From the NCBI GenBank assembly GCA_030062745.1, contig CP099839.1, positions 8,547,118 to 8,611,117 of the forward strand: 64,000 bases of DNA, given 5' to 3'. Position numbers and translations under genes: made by a program. This document shows positions 54,361 through 64,000 of the stretch, piece after piece (the stretch's first letter is position 1; every line of letters starts with the position of its first letter). The notes beneath the pieces were generated by a model that had not been told where the DNA came from, searched no databases, and saw only the letters and a program-made list of their open reading frames with translations. Source of the stretch: Capitulum mitella. Taxonomy: Eukaryota; Arthropoda; Thecostraca; Pollicipedomorpha; Pollicipedidae.

Positions 54361-56190
54361 TGTCCGAACAGGGTGCAAACGGCAGCGTCACACCGGGGGG
54401 TCGGCGGCCGCCAGGTCCTGCTCTTCCCGTCTCGATGCGTGTCGGCGCCGTTTCACCGTGCCCCGGCGCCGCGCTGACCACACGTCGGGAGGGGATGGCT
54501 CCGGGTGACCTTTCTCGTTCAGTGGACGTCGCGGAAGTGGCGGCGGCCTCCGGCGCGGACGCGGCGGCCGCCTCCGCCGTCCGGTCCGGCCCATTTGCGG
54601 CCGCGCTGCTGACAGCTGGCGGCCCGCGCCGGCGACGGACGGGCACTGCTCCTGATATCCGCCTGGTGAGATTGATACGCCCGGCACGCTCGAGGTGAAC
54701 AAACTGCCGCCGACGTGGAGCGGTTGCAGGGCGCTGGTTCCGGACGTTCTTGGGACAGGCGGGCAGCAGGTGGAAGCGAATGACGACCAGGTTCCGGGTA
54801 GAGGGAAGCGATTTTACGGCCGGCCTTCAGAAGGGACAATGAGGAGTGCGGAACGATGTGACGATGGTTACGTGGTGTGACTACCAGCCTCTGGACACCG
54901 GAGAGAGCTACCTGGCAACGTTGGCCCTGACCTAATCACACATCTTCTATTAACGCGGCCCGGGAGAGTGGCTTTCGTGCCTCGCTGGGAAGAATGGACG
55001 CAATCTCGTCGTAATCGCCTGCAACGCGCCAACGGCGGCCGTCGGCCTTCGCTGCCGGCAGCGGCGGGGACGGCGACCAGGGGGCCGGCGCGCGCACGGC
55101 GGAGCACGGCGGGGCACGGCGCTCTCTGGGGAAAGGTCAGGGGGTGCCGAGGGCCAGCTGGCGGTGTCGTCAGGTTTCCTGTGGTGAAGGCAGGCCGGCA
55201 CACGGCTGCGCCGCGCCGAGTCGCCACCGGACGTCCCGGCGTCCGGCCGAGGCGGCTCTGATCAGAACTGGACCAGCTGCACAGGCGGGACCGTTATGAT
55301 CCACGGAACTGGTACACCTCTCGTGCCGGTTCGACTCCGAGCTCTGGACGTCACGGATGGCAGGTACGGACAGAGCCGCGAGGCTTTCTTTTTGGCCTCC
55401 CGGACGTTCCGGTTCCGCAAGCCTCAAATGGGCCCAACAGGTTTCAAGGACTGCCACCAGAAGTTTATCGTTTAATGTCCGTGTTATCGGAAAGGCACTC
55501 AACCAGACACTCATCGCAGTTGTCGACGGATGCATTACCACTAAAAGGGCGTCATCCGATGTCCCACATTCAGTGACAAGGCGCACCCTCATCAGCTAAC
55601 GCAGCTCCATACAGCGAGAACGGCGGTCAGGGGCTCGATCAATGTGTTTCTTTCTCTCTGCGTTCACGTCTACGAATAACGATGCTGAAGAGCAGTCTGT
55701 AAAACATTAAAATATCAAAACTGCGTTCACGCGGACCTGATCAAACTGGGGTTGCCTCTGAAACGCACTTGTCATGGTTTTACATCTTGGCTGTGGGAAG
55801 AGTCTTTAATGCGACTTGCACGGCTGTTATGCGTTGAATAACTCAGCCAGGTCGTGAACTCATCGACCACCTTGAGTAAACTTGAGAAGCACTAGAAACA
55901 CCCAGGACAGGAAAAGCAAACACAAAAGCCAAGTTCCTGCCGCCTTGAAATGGCTGACACAGAGCACCTGTGCATACATAGTAAGTAGTCTGCAAGTAGC
56001 CGACCATCACTGTTGACTTTTGCCATATGTTCTAAAAGTCAAAGCACCCCTTTTTGAGAGCATTTCAGGCCCACTAAATGGTGCTACTCAAAAGGCAATT
56101 TACTGCGTGTGCGCCTGCTTCTATCGTCCTGAAATCTAGAATCGCCATCTGACGGTAATGCTCAAACGAGTCAAACAAGACTCAAAATCT
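54361..56190. other. GC-rich patches and intergenic DNA, no gene recognised
   Basis: 54,400-54,700 and 54,960-55,260 are CpG-dense and open in many frames. 55,260-56,190 is ordinary. They could include distal promoter or upstream exons of the gene at 56.9 kb, but nothing ties them to it. Confidence 0.35.
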
Positions 56191-56200
56191 GGCAGGCGCG

Positions 56201-56224
56201 TGACGTCACCGGCCCGTGACGTCA
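56201..56224. promoter_or_regulatory. Two perfect CRE palindromes
   Basis: TGACGTCA occurs at 56201-56208 and again at 56217-56224, each followed by CCGG. This is the full CREB/ATF consensus. The pair lies about 690 bases upstream of the start codon of the secreted DUF4789-type gene, at the edge of a CpG-rich segment (56,200-56,700) that probably contains its promoter or leader. Confidence 0.6.
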
Positions 56225-56718
56225 CCGGAGCCGTGCGGATTAACATTCTTGTGTGCGGCCGTCGGCGGTGTCATGACGGAGGCTGAGGGAAGGCCGCCAG
56301 GCTGGCGGCTGCGGCGACGCCGGTCCGGCCCGGCCGCCAGAGAGCCGCCGGCCGAGCCGCCGAGAGGTCGCGCCGCCGGACGAGCCGACCGGTCGACGGT
56401 GCAGCGAGACCGCGCGAAGCGTGGCGCGGCTCCTGCCGAGCGGAGCCGGTGAGGAGGTGCCGCGCGGTGCGGAGAGGGAGCGGCAGTGACGGGCCGAGAT
56501 TGCTCATAGACATCGGAGAGCTTCCCGGCGGAGTGCGTGTCCTCGGACGTCGGCTGGCGACAGGGCACTGCCGAAGGTCGGGAGCCGACCAGCGGCAGGT
56601 CATTAGAAGCGGGGAGCTGACCTGTGGCGGATTAGGTGACCAGAGTGGGCGTCCAGAGGAGTGAGGAGTGGCTCGCGGTCACTACGCGGAACGTCGGCCG
56701 GCTGACGCCGCAGCCGGC

Positions 56719-56855
56719 CCGACCTCTGACCCGGTCTTTGACTTCTGACCTGTCCCCGTGACTTCTGACCCAAGCCCGTGACCTCTGGTCCGATCCCGTG
56801 ACCTCTGACCGGGCCCGTGACCTTCGACCCGGACCGGTAACCTCTGACCCGGGCC
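56719..56855 (-). repeat. TGACCTCTGACC tandem array (nuclear-receptor half-sites)
   Basis: About seven imperfect units of 19-21 bases around CCCGTGACCTCTGACC. On the minus strand TGACCTCTGACC reads GGTCAGAGGTCA, two AGGTCA-type half-sites with a one-base spacer (DR1-like). It ends just before the start codon region of the DUF4789-type gene, so it sits in its leader or core promoter. Confidence 0.7.
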
Positions 56856-56912
56856 ACAGCCTTTGACATGCCGTCGGCGGGCCGCTCGGCGGCGGCGGCG
56901 GCGGCGCCGCGG

Positions 56913-59340
56913 ATGGCGGCGCTGCTGACCGTCCTAGCGGCGCTGGCCGCGGCGCAGCGCCGGCCCGGCGAGTCGTCCACTGTTCTGCAGGACTACCACA
57001 GCCGCCAGGTGGCCGTCTGCCGCCGCAAGGGCAACCTCTACGCCTACTACAAGCCTCTGGACCGTTGCATGCCGCTGCTGGAAGACAACTCGCCCTGTCC
57101 GGTAAAGGAGCAGGTGCTGGTGCTGAACGCCACCACGCTGGAGGCGCAGTGCATGCGGCTGCCGTGTGACGTCACGCACGTCCTGCTGCCGGACGGCGGC
57201 TGTCACACCAAGGAGGAGTTCTGCGACCACGCCGGTGACAACGAGCTCGTGCTGAAAGAGACCGGCTACGGCACGTGCGACTGCCCCGACCTGTACGTGT
57301 ACTGGAAGCCGACCGATACGTGCTACGAGGCGTACACGCGCGGCCCGTGCTCGGCCGGCGAGTACATAGTGTTCCGCGAGGGGGCCGGCGTGCTGTGCGA
57401 GGCATCACCCTGCCCTGAGGAGCAGGTGCTCTGGCGGCGCAGGTGCGTGCCGCGCCGCGGCCACGGCTGCCTCGACTCAGAGCACGGCCACCTGGTGGTG
57501 AACCCGGCCAACCTCAAGTACGAAGTGCACGCTGCGCTGCCCGGACGGCATGGCCGAGGTGGAGCTCGACTGCTACGACCTGTACTCGCGGGGCCCCTGC
57601 CCGCCGGGCCAGTACGTGGTGCACGTGCCCGGCACACAGCGCGGCCGCTGCGTGGAGAACCCGTGCGTGGGCGACGGCCTGGTGCCGTGGTCGGGCCGCT
57701 GCTGGCAGCGCGGCCAGTACTGTTCGCCGGACAGCCCGCTGTTGTCCGGCCAGCTGGACGTGCAGAGCGACCGGCGCCAGCCGCAGAAGCGGCAGCCCGT
57801 CCGTCTGCCGCACGACGACCACCTGGTGATCCTGGGCCGGGACGAGCTGCGGCCGGTGCCGGCGGCCGGCGCCGTCTCCGAGCCGCAGCAGGCCGTCGGC
57901 GGGACTGGCGGCGGTGGCGGCGGCGGCAGACCAGCCCCGCCGGCCTCCACCCCCCGGCCCGGACCCAGTCCGCCGTTCCGGGGCCGGCCGTTTTCGTTCC
58001 CACAGAGGGCCGGACAGCAGGACGGCTCCTGCTCCCCCTCGACAGCCCAGCCGGCCGTTCGGGCCGATCTTCTCGCACCAGCAGGTTCTCCCTCCTCCTC
58101 CCGGATTTAGCCAGGGGAATGGAAAGGTGGTCTCGCATCAGGCGATTGTCCCCCCTCCTCCGCAGTTCAGCCAGGATAACAGGGTGGTTTCCCACCAGTC
58201 CGTTCTTCCGCCACCCCCTGATTTCAACCGAGCTGACGCATTGGTAGGTCCACACCAGGCGGTCCTTCCTCCTCCTCCACAGTTCAACCAGGCTCCAGAA
58301 CAGGAGACGACACATCGTCGAATCCTCCCTCCTCCTCCACAGTTCATACAGCCGCAGAACAGAGTGACCTCCTCTCAAAGGTCGCCTGTTCAACCTAAAA
58401 CGAGCCAGTTCAGCGAAAGGCCCAGCTCGGCTGAAACTGACCGTACAAGACCACAAAACCCGCAGGTGCAACAACAGGCTGTTAAAACCCCAGTCACCAA
58501 CATCAATTTGCCGTCCACCGGAAGGCCACGCGAGCAGTTGGTTTCAGGTCCAGCTCATTCAAACGCGGTGAAGACCGTTCCCCCTGAAATCACCAATCGC
58601 GGCCACAGCGCCGACAGATCGCGGCCTCCAGAAAATTTTCCCCGCACAGTGGCCTTCCCAGACCGGCTCCCGACCCCGGACTGACGGCGGCCCTCAGCCA
58701 CCCTCCCGACCCGCCGGCGGCCGGCGGCCCCAGGCGTCGCCGCCGCCCGGCGTTTACCTGCCGCCCAGCGGCTACCTGCCGCCGCCGCCGCCGGTCGGCT
58801 ACCTGCCCCCTCCGGCAGAGAGCACCCTGGTCCGGCGGCACACGGCCCAACAGGCGGCCGGCGACGTGCTGCTGCCGCCGGACGTCTCCGGACCGTGGAC
58901 GTTCTCGGCGCGGCTCGGCTTCCTCGCGCCGCCGCCGCCGCCGCCGGCTGCCAGTCAAGGATAAACCGGCGGCCGGCCGTCGCCGCGGCCGCAGCGCCAG
59001 GCTCGACGACTCGACGGCGGCGCGGCTGGCCGAGCTGCAGGAGAACCACGGCTTCATCACCATCGACCACCCGTTCAGCGGCAACTTCGAGACGGTCTCG
59101 GCCGTGCACGGCCTCCACATCAACATCAACCCGCTCACCTACCAGGTGGAGTGCTCGGACGCCATCGGCTTCTACCGCACCATCAGCTTCGCGCACTACA
59201 AGTGCCGGCCGGGCTCGCGGCGCGACCTGCTCGGCGAGTGCCATCACGAGGGCCCCGACTGGACCGACTACCACCCGGACCGCTGCCCGTTCGGCAAGCG
59301 GCACAACCTGCTCACCGGCAAGTGCATCCGCATCACGTGA
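56913..59340 (+). CDS. Secreted Cys-rich DUF4789-type protein with Pro-rich repeats
   Basis: Role unknown; predicted secreted matrix-type protein. MAALLTVLAALAAAQ is a signal peptide; an upstream in-frame Met (56868) would bury it. The Cys-rich part (56,990-57,720) holds two DUF4789-like modules, with TCYEAYTRGPCSAGEYIVF and DCYDLYSRGPCPPGQYVV, each followed by C-x(3)-PC. A Gly/Pro-rich linker follows, then five roughly 20-residue repeats of SHQxVLPPPPxFSQ (58,070-58,370), a Gln/Pro-rich stretch, GYLPPPPPVGYLPPP, and a conserved-looking Cys end (ECSDAIGFYRTISFAHYKC; CPFGKRHNLLTGKC). The frame changes four times, always +1: near 57,528; between about 57,990 and 58,035; near 58,635 (AAAATTTTCCCC); and near 58,935 within (CCG)n. 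Two of these are in simple sequence. Removing four bases gives 2,424 bases, about 807 aa. Assembly indels, short introns or a decayed gene are all possible. Confidence 0.72.
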
Positions 59341-60014
59341 GCCGGGCGGGCCGGCGGGAAGCCGCCCGCCCCGGAGGCCGCGCCGACGACTCCTCAGGAC
59401 TGCTCCGACCGCCGGCAGAGTCTGAGCGGCGCGAGGTCGCGGCACAGGCCGGCCCGCCTGTCTGGCCCGCAGGGCAGGAGGGATCACTTGGCTGGAGAGC
59501 AGCCTGCGCAGCCCGGCGTCAGGCGTCAGGTGGCCTGACTCGGATCGCACCGCTGCCGGCTCTGCGATGAGGCAGCGAGGCCGGCCGCGTCGCTCGGTCC
59601 TCGCCACGTGCTGACGACTCGCCGCCGGTGGACACGCGATTCGTGGCAGGACTGCTGCTCGCGTATTCAGACTTGTGCGCCAGGTATAGGCTGCGTACTG
59701 GCAGTGCAGGGCAGCGGGAGCCGGAGCGAACGTTGAACCGCGTCGGAGTCTCACGGTGGAAACCCGACTGCTAGAGAAGAGTCGCCTTCGGTAGGTCATC
59801 GCAGTCGCGGCCGTGTAGTTGTGAAAACAGTTCTCACGGTCCAGAAGCATCGCGACGATGGTCAGTGCGGGGCAAAGTAGCGCTTAGTTCGCAGTGTTAC
59901 ACGATGTCCGCTTTGGTGTTGCGATCGTCTGGTTCTCTTTCTGGTGTTCGGAACAGCTGAAAGCGGCGGGTATTGGCAGTTGTGATCGCTGTGAAGATAC
60001 ATGTATTCAATAAA
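59341..60014 (+). other. Probable 3' UTR of the DUF4789-type gene, ends at AATAAA
   Basis: GC-rich sequence after the TGA, becoming AT-richer. AATAAA at 60009-60014 is the first canonical polyadenylation signal on this strand after the stop, 670 bases downstream. Long frames on the opposite strand here are compositional. Confidence 0.55.
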
Positions 60015-61203
60015 TTATTTCGAAAGTGATCTCGTTTGCCATGCAAGGTGTTAATCTTCCGAAGGCTAACAACAGCTGGGTCCACTGGACGACAGGATGG
60101 GTGGGACGCGCCCCCTTTTCTTTGGTACAATTCAATGTAACGCCTGTATAGGAGTGCGGTATGGAGAGGAATGCCTATAAATCCTTACTGCCCCTCCCCA
60201 ACTTGTGACTTGTGGCGAAGCTCTTCGTTACGTAATATGCATTACGTAATTCGTTGGTAAGCGGAACACCGGACCGGACACGCATAAAATTAAAGATTGC
60301 TGGAGTTCAAGTTTGAAACAACGAGAAACGAAAGAACTGTAAAAATGGGCGTACCACCTCACGTCCCTCAGATTAATTTCTTACCAATGTTGCAATCCAA
60401 ATGAGGTAATGCATAAGCACTGCTGCCCCATGAAAAGGTGTACGCAGTTTCATCATGCATATGTGCGCAGCTTGTTTGCATTTTGTATGGTCGGACGTAA
60501 ATGGCCAGTGTTCGTAAAAGCTGTCGGACGCGCATGTAAAATGACATACTTACGAACCTTGAGCGCACCCATGTGGGGCGCCATCTCTTCTGATACAGAC
60601 CTTTTAACTCAATGTTTTTCATGGAAAGACTTCCGGACTTCAAAATGCCTCTGGCCGACGGCCACACTAACTTCAAAAACGAAAACCTTCGTTTTACCAT
60701 GCATACACGTTATACGTATATTCGAGCCGGATCGAGGAGTCTAATAGATCAACAGTCTTAAATATTCTACAGGTGAAGCCTTCTACAGAAAAAGACCCTC
60801 TCAGTCACCCGCCATTGACCGAGGAAGGGGGGCCATATTTATCTCTGGAAACTGTAAGTTATCTAAGAAGAAACCAGCAAAGGCGCCAGTATAATACGTT
60901 CACTACGTTTTGTTACATCAAATCACACATTTCATTGCAAAATTCTCAACGAGGTCATTCAAGCTCAAACCAAAATAACGCCATAAATGAGGCCATGTTG
61001 AGGAAGTTTTCGTCTGATTTGGATTTGCCGGATCTTGGCTAATATACTAGAGCTTCACGATATTGGTATGTTGCACTGAGTGTTATTATGTCATGGGAAG
61101 TCACTAATACCGTTGATCTCCGATTAGGACATTGTAGGCCAGACGCTTATATTTGCAATTTTTCAAGCTAACACAGATACATGTCATATCCTTAACTCTG
61201 GCC

Positions 61204-61244
<41 letters not shown>

Positions 61245-64000
61245 GCACACACATATATATATACATATATTTATATATACACATGTGTGTGTGTGTGTGT
61301 GTTTCTGAGACCTATACGCTATAGGATACTGACCTCATTTAGTCTGGACCTGTGGCCTGAACTTAAACATATGTCAACAGGGTGCGTAAAATGCACGGCA
61401 AGTATGGGAGTTATTTATGATGGGGTATGAAAGAAATGTGATGACATTTCACATTTTCCCGGTGATCATTATAAAATACGGCAACTTCGGACTTGACCTT
61501 GCCCTTTGACCTTCTTATTGCTCCGAACTTAATTATAGTTATAACTGGAGGCTTCACAATCAGAGATATCGGTTAACGCATTTACGTCCGTCCAGTTTTC
61601 CAAGAAATACGTCGTAGCGTCAAAAAACACAGCCATTCGTGGATAAAGGTCATTTTTGTTTGTGTAAGTGCAGCATGGTACGGGATACATGAAAATCGAG
61701 ACATTTCCTTTTCATGCAAATAACGCTGTTTTGGTATTTGGAATCACTGTGGTTGTGCGTCGATGCATTAAGTGGGAGTAGCGACTACTGCATACTATGT
61801 TGTTCCACATGAATGCCTATAGGTGGAATAATAAAAAGTGAATGTGCCTTTACCAATTACCTCTACCGTGTCGAAGTGATCATCTCTGAAGTTTTCTAGG
61901 ATACGCAACTTCCGTACGGCTCAAGGTATTACACTGGAATATGTAGTCCCTTTGAAACATGTCATAAATTTGAACAAAACATGAGCACGTATTCGATACA
62001 CATATGAGAGGACAAGGTATTTCAAATTGTCTTTCTTAATGAGTGAAAGATTTCAATTGAAATTTAAATGGTATTTCTTCCTAAACAGAGGATATATGCG
62101 CTTAATTTTTATACCCAGATTTTCGACATAATGTTCGCATATTGGAAATCAACCCCAGCATCCTTAGTTAACTTCTTGTCGGCCTTTACCATCACAAAAT
62201 GCAGCGTTTCATCAAGTTGGACTGCAACAGCGATATTTCATGAAGTCATATGTAGTCTTTATCAGCTCCGATCTTTCGTGTGATAATGGGAAAAGCCTTT
62301 TTTTGTCCCATGGAAGACTGGGTTTAACACTTCAAATACATGTATTAACATAAGACGCAACGTTTTTGCTCTAGGCCGTCTTTAAGAGTGACCTGAAAAT
62401 GGTGTGGAGCCCAGAGGTTCAACGTAATATTAACAGATGAATTTTACGCGCAGAACACAGCTTCTCCAACTACAAATAATTGTTTTTTTCCGTAATCATG
62501 TAGCAACTAGTTCTAATATCAAGTACTTCATAGCATAATGGAATAATGCATGTACTGTGTACACCGTTAACATATTTAAAGCCTACGACCATGCACTTTA
62601 TACATTTTATATCCGATTTAGATGGATGGCATCATTCCAAGTAACTTTTCGGACCCGCGAGCTAACAGTGTTTCGTTGCATCAAAAAAGCAAATGCCATG
62701 TTTTGATAAACTTTGGTAATGGCCAAAATTAGACTGCACATATTCGTGTCAGGGTATCAATCTCGGATGGATCCGCACTCCTACACAATACAGCAGCCTC
62801 AGCCGACACGTAAGCTTGAAGATACAACTGAATGGGTACTCGCAGAAAGGACTGTCTGAAGATAGTAGGTTTTATTATTTATTTTTAATTGAGCGGCGCA
62901 TTAACTCATGGCGGCAGCTTTTTCCTCGGAACTGCCAACCGCGAACGGAAGATTTGGCGATGAACTCAATGAATGTAATGGGGTTTGTGAAGATTTACGT
63001 GCACTTGATGTTCATTTTTCCATTGTAGTGGCACGGTTGTTGAACCCTGGCATGAGATGTTGTTAAGTTCCCTCGCGGAGCGCCGACACGCCATTTTGTT
63101 GACCAGATCCGTCGGTTGTTGTGCTGTACCGAGAAACTGCTATTTAAGGGCCATCTAATCTCCTGTGCAAATCCGTCAAGCCGACATAGCTTGCCCTACG
63201 TCAGTGTTACTTATCGTATGTAAGGCATGGATGTGGTTGATTTCTTTCGAATAGATTCCTGCAGGTGAAGCATTTCAGATGTTAGATTGGTATAACTGAC
63301 CTGATTTGACTGCATTGTTTTGGGCCATTACGACTAATCGAGATCGAGAGAGACTAATCGAGAGAAACTTCTTGACAAAACACGACATTGTGGTCATTGC
63401 AACATCGCACACCTGTTCGCTGTCGGGCCTAATTTGGGACATCATCATCGCTTGAAACCATCTGACTAAATCATTATTGTGACGGTGTCGCGGTCCGCAA
63501 TTCAGATGATTTGACGTAGTTAAATTCAATGTCACGCGATTAAAATAAATTTCCAATTTTCTTTGATGCCCCAGATGGCAGCAGAGTGGCTAACTTGTTC
63601 ACCAGCCTGCAAATGAGAACTGTTTTTCGGCAGAAAATGGCGAATTGAATGACCTCGAGACAACAAAGGTGCGGCCAAATTGTTCTGCAACCTGCAGACG
63701 GCAAAATATGCCGGCAGGCGTAGGATTAAACGTGACGAAATGATTCCGCAGTATCATTTCAGAACGAGTTGCTGTTACAAAGGTCAAATTGCACCAGTAG
63801 GCGCCCGGCGTTTTTTGCTCTTAAGCTAGTCGATGACAACGGCCTACTGCTCGCAAGAAACTCAGCAAAAGGGGACGAATTTCAAAATGGCCGCAGTTTT
63901 CCATACCCTAGGATTAGTCTTTCAGACAATTTTCTTGTATGGCAGAGGCTGGTCATCACTAAGTTTTCTTGGCAAGGGGCGTATTGCGTTCTGAGTTAGC
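60015..64000. other. Intergenic, no gene recognised
   Basis: AT-richer DNA with a (TA)n/(TG)n block at 61,209-61,303 and a short TGACCTTGCC..TTTGACCTT segment at about 61,495-61,520. Frames reach 111 codons without motifs. CTATTTAAG at about 63,140 is a weak TATA-like word. Confidence 0.4.
61209..61303. repeat. (TA)n and (TG)n compound microsatellite
   Basis: A (AT)n run, then CACGCACACAC, more AT steps, and a (TG)n run ending near 61,303. Confidence 0.95.

Noticed and set aside
55310-55350. tRNA B box GGTTCGACTCC
   Set aside because: Flanking bases do not form a T stem and no A box precedes it.
57323-58474. 383-codon minus-strand frame, and 58555-59850 minus
   Set aside because: Arg/Pro/Ala-rich shadows of the GC-rich DUF4789-type gene; no motif on that strand.

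Overview
The window looks like nuclear DNA of an arthropod, most likely a crustacean. It carries Rebers-Riddiford (RR) chitin-binding cuticle proteins whose 'ADALGFRVAATNLPV' ending is typical of crustacean cuticle proteins. It also has arthropod-type (CCTAA)n telomere-like repeats, an arthropod-restricted DUF4789-type gene, and GT-AG introns in every resolved gene. The exact taxon cannot be named from sequence alone. There are no operons, CRISPR arrays or prokaryotic features.

Layout. 0.6-2.0 kb (+) and 17.7-18.5 kb (-): two convergent RR cuticle protein genes with the same architecture, a TATA box, a four-codon first exon (MRAL / MRTL) and a phase-0 intron inside the signal peptide. The roughly 15.7 kb between them is mostly repeats: a 155-bp tandem repeat, GGAATC-rich patches, a telomere-like tract, and a nest of piggyBac-like TTAA-flanked non-autonomous transposons that includes a 1.2 kb inverted pair. 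Another TTAA element lies at 20.1-21.4 kb.

24.7-37.9 kb: two housekeeping genes transcribed away from each other. On the minus strand is an ASCC1-like gene (KH-like plus 2H phosphoesterase domain) with an unusual C-terminal tail ending in a CaaX-like box. On the plus strand is a complete eight-coding-exon VPS72/YL1 gene, encoding a histone H2A.Z chaperone subunit of the SRCAP/SWR1 and TIP60 complexes. CpG is almost absent from the 5' halves of both genes but normal in a roughly 650-bp strip between them (27.78-28.43 kb). This is the footprint expected of germline 5' gene-body methylation around a shared unmethylated promoter.

38-56 kb: no gene I can name. It holds minisatellites (33-bp unit at 38.3 kb; a degenerate GGCCTCCT-rich array at 44.2-45.2 kb), a tRNA-derived SINE fragment, several GC-rich CpG-dense patches that are open in many frames, and a 0.4 kb homopolymer block (50.76-51.18 kb) that looks like an assembly artefact.

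56.2-60.0 kb: a secreted, cysteine-rich DUF4789-type gene with a Pro-rich repeat region. It is preceded by two perfect CRE palindromes and an array of nuclear-receptor half-sites. In this assembly its reading frame changes four times, each time by +1. 60-64 kb holds no recognisable gene.

The genes form no single pathway: two make cuticle, one makes a secreted matrix-like protein, and the central pair are nuclear/housekeeping genes.
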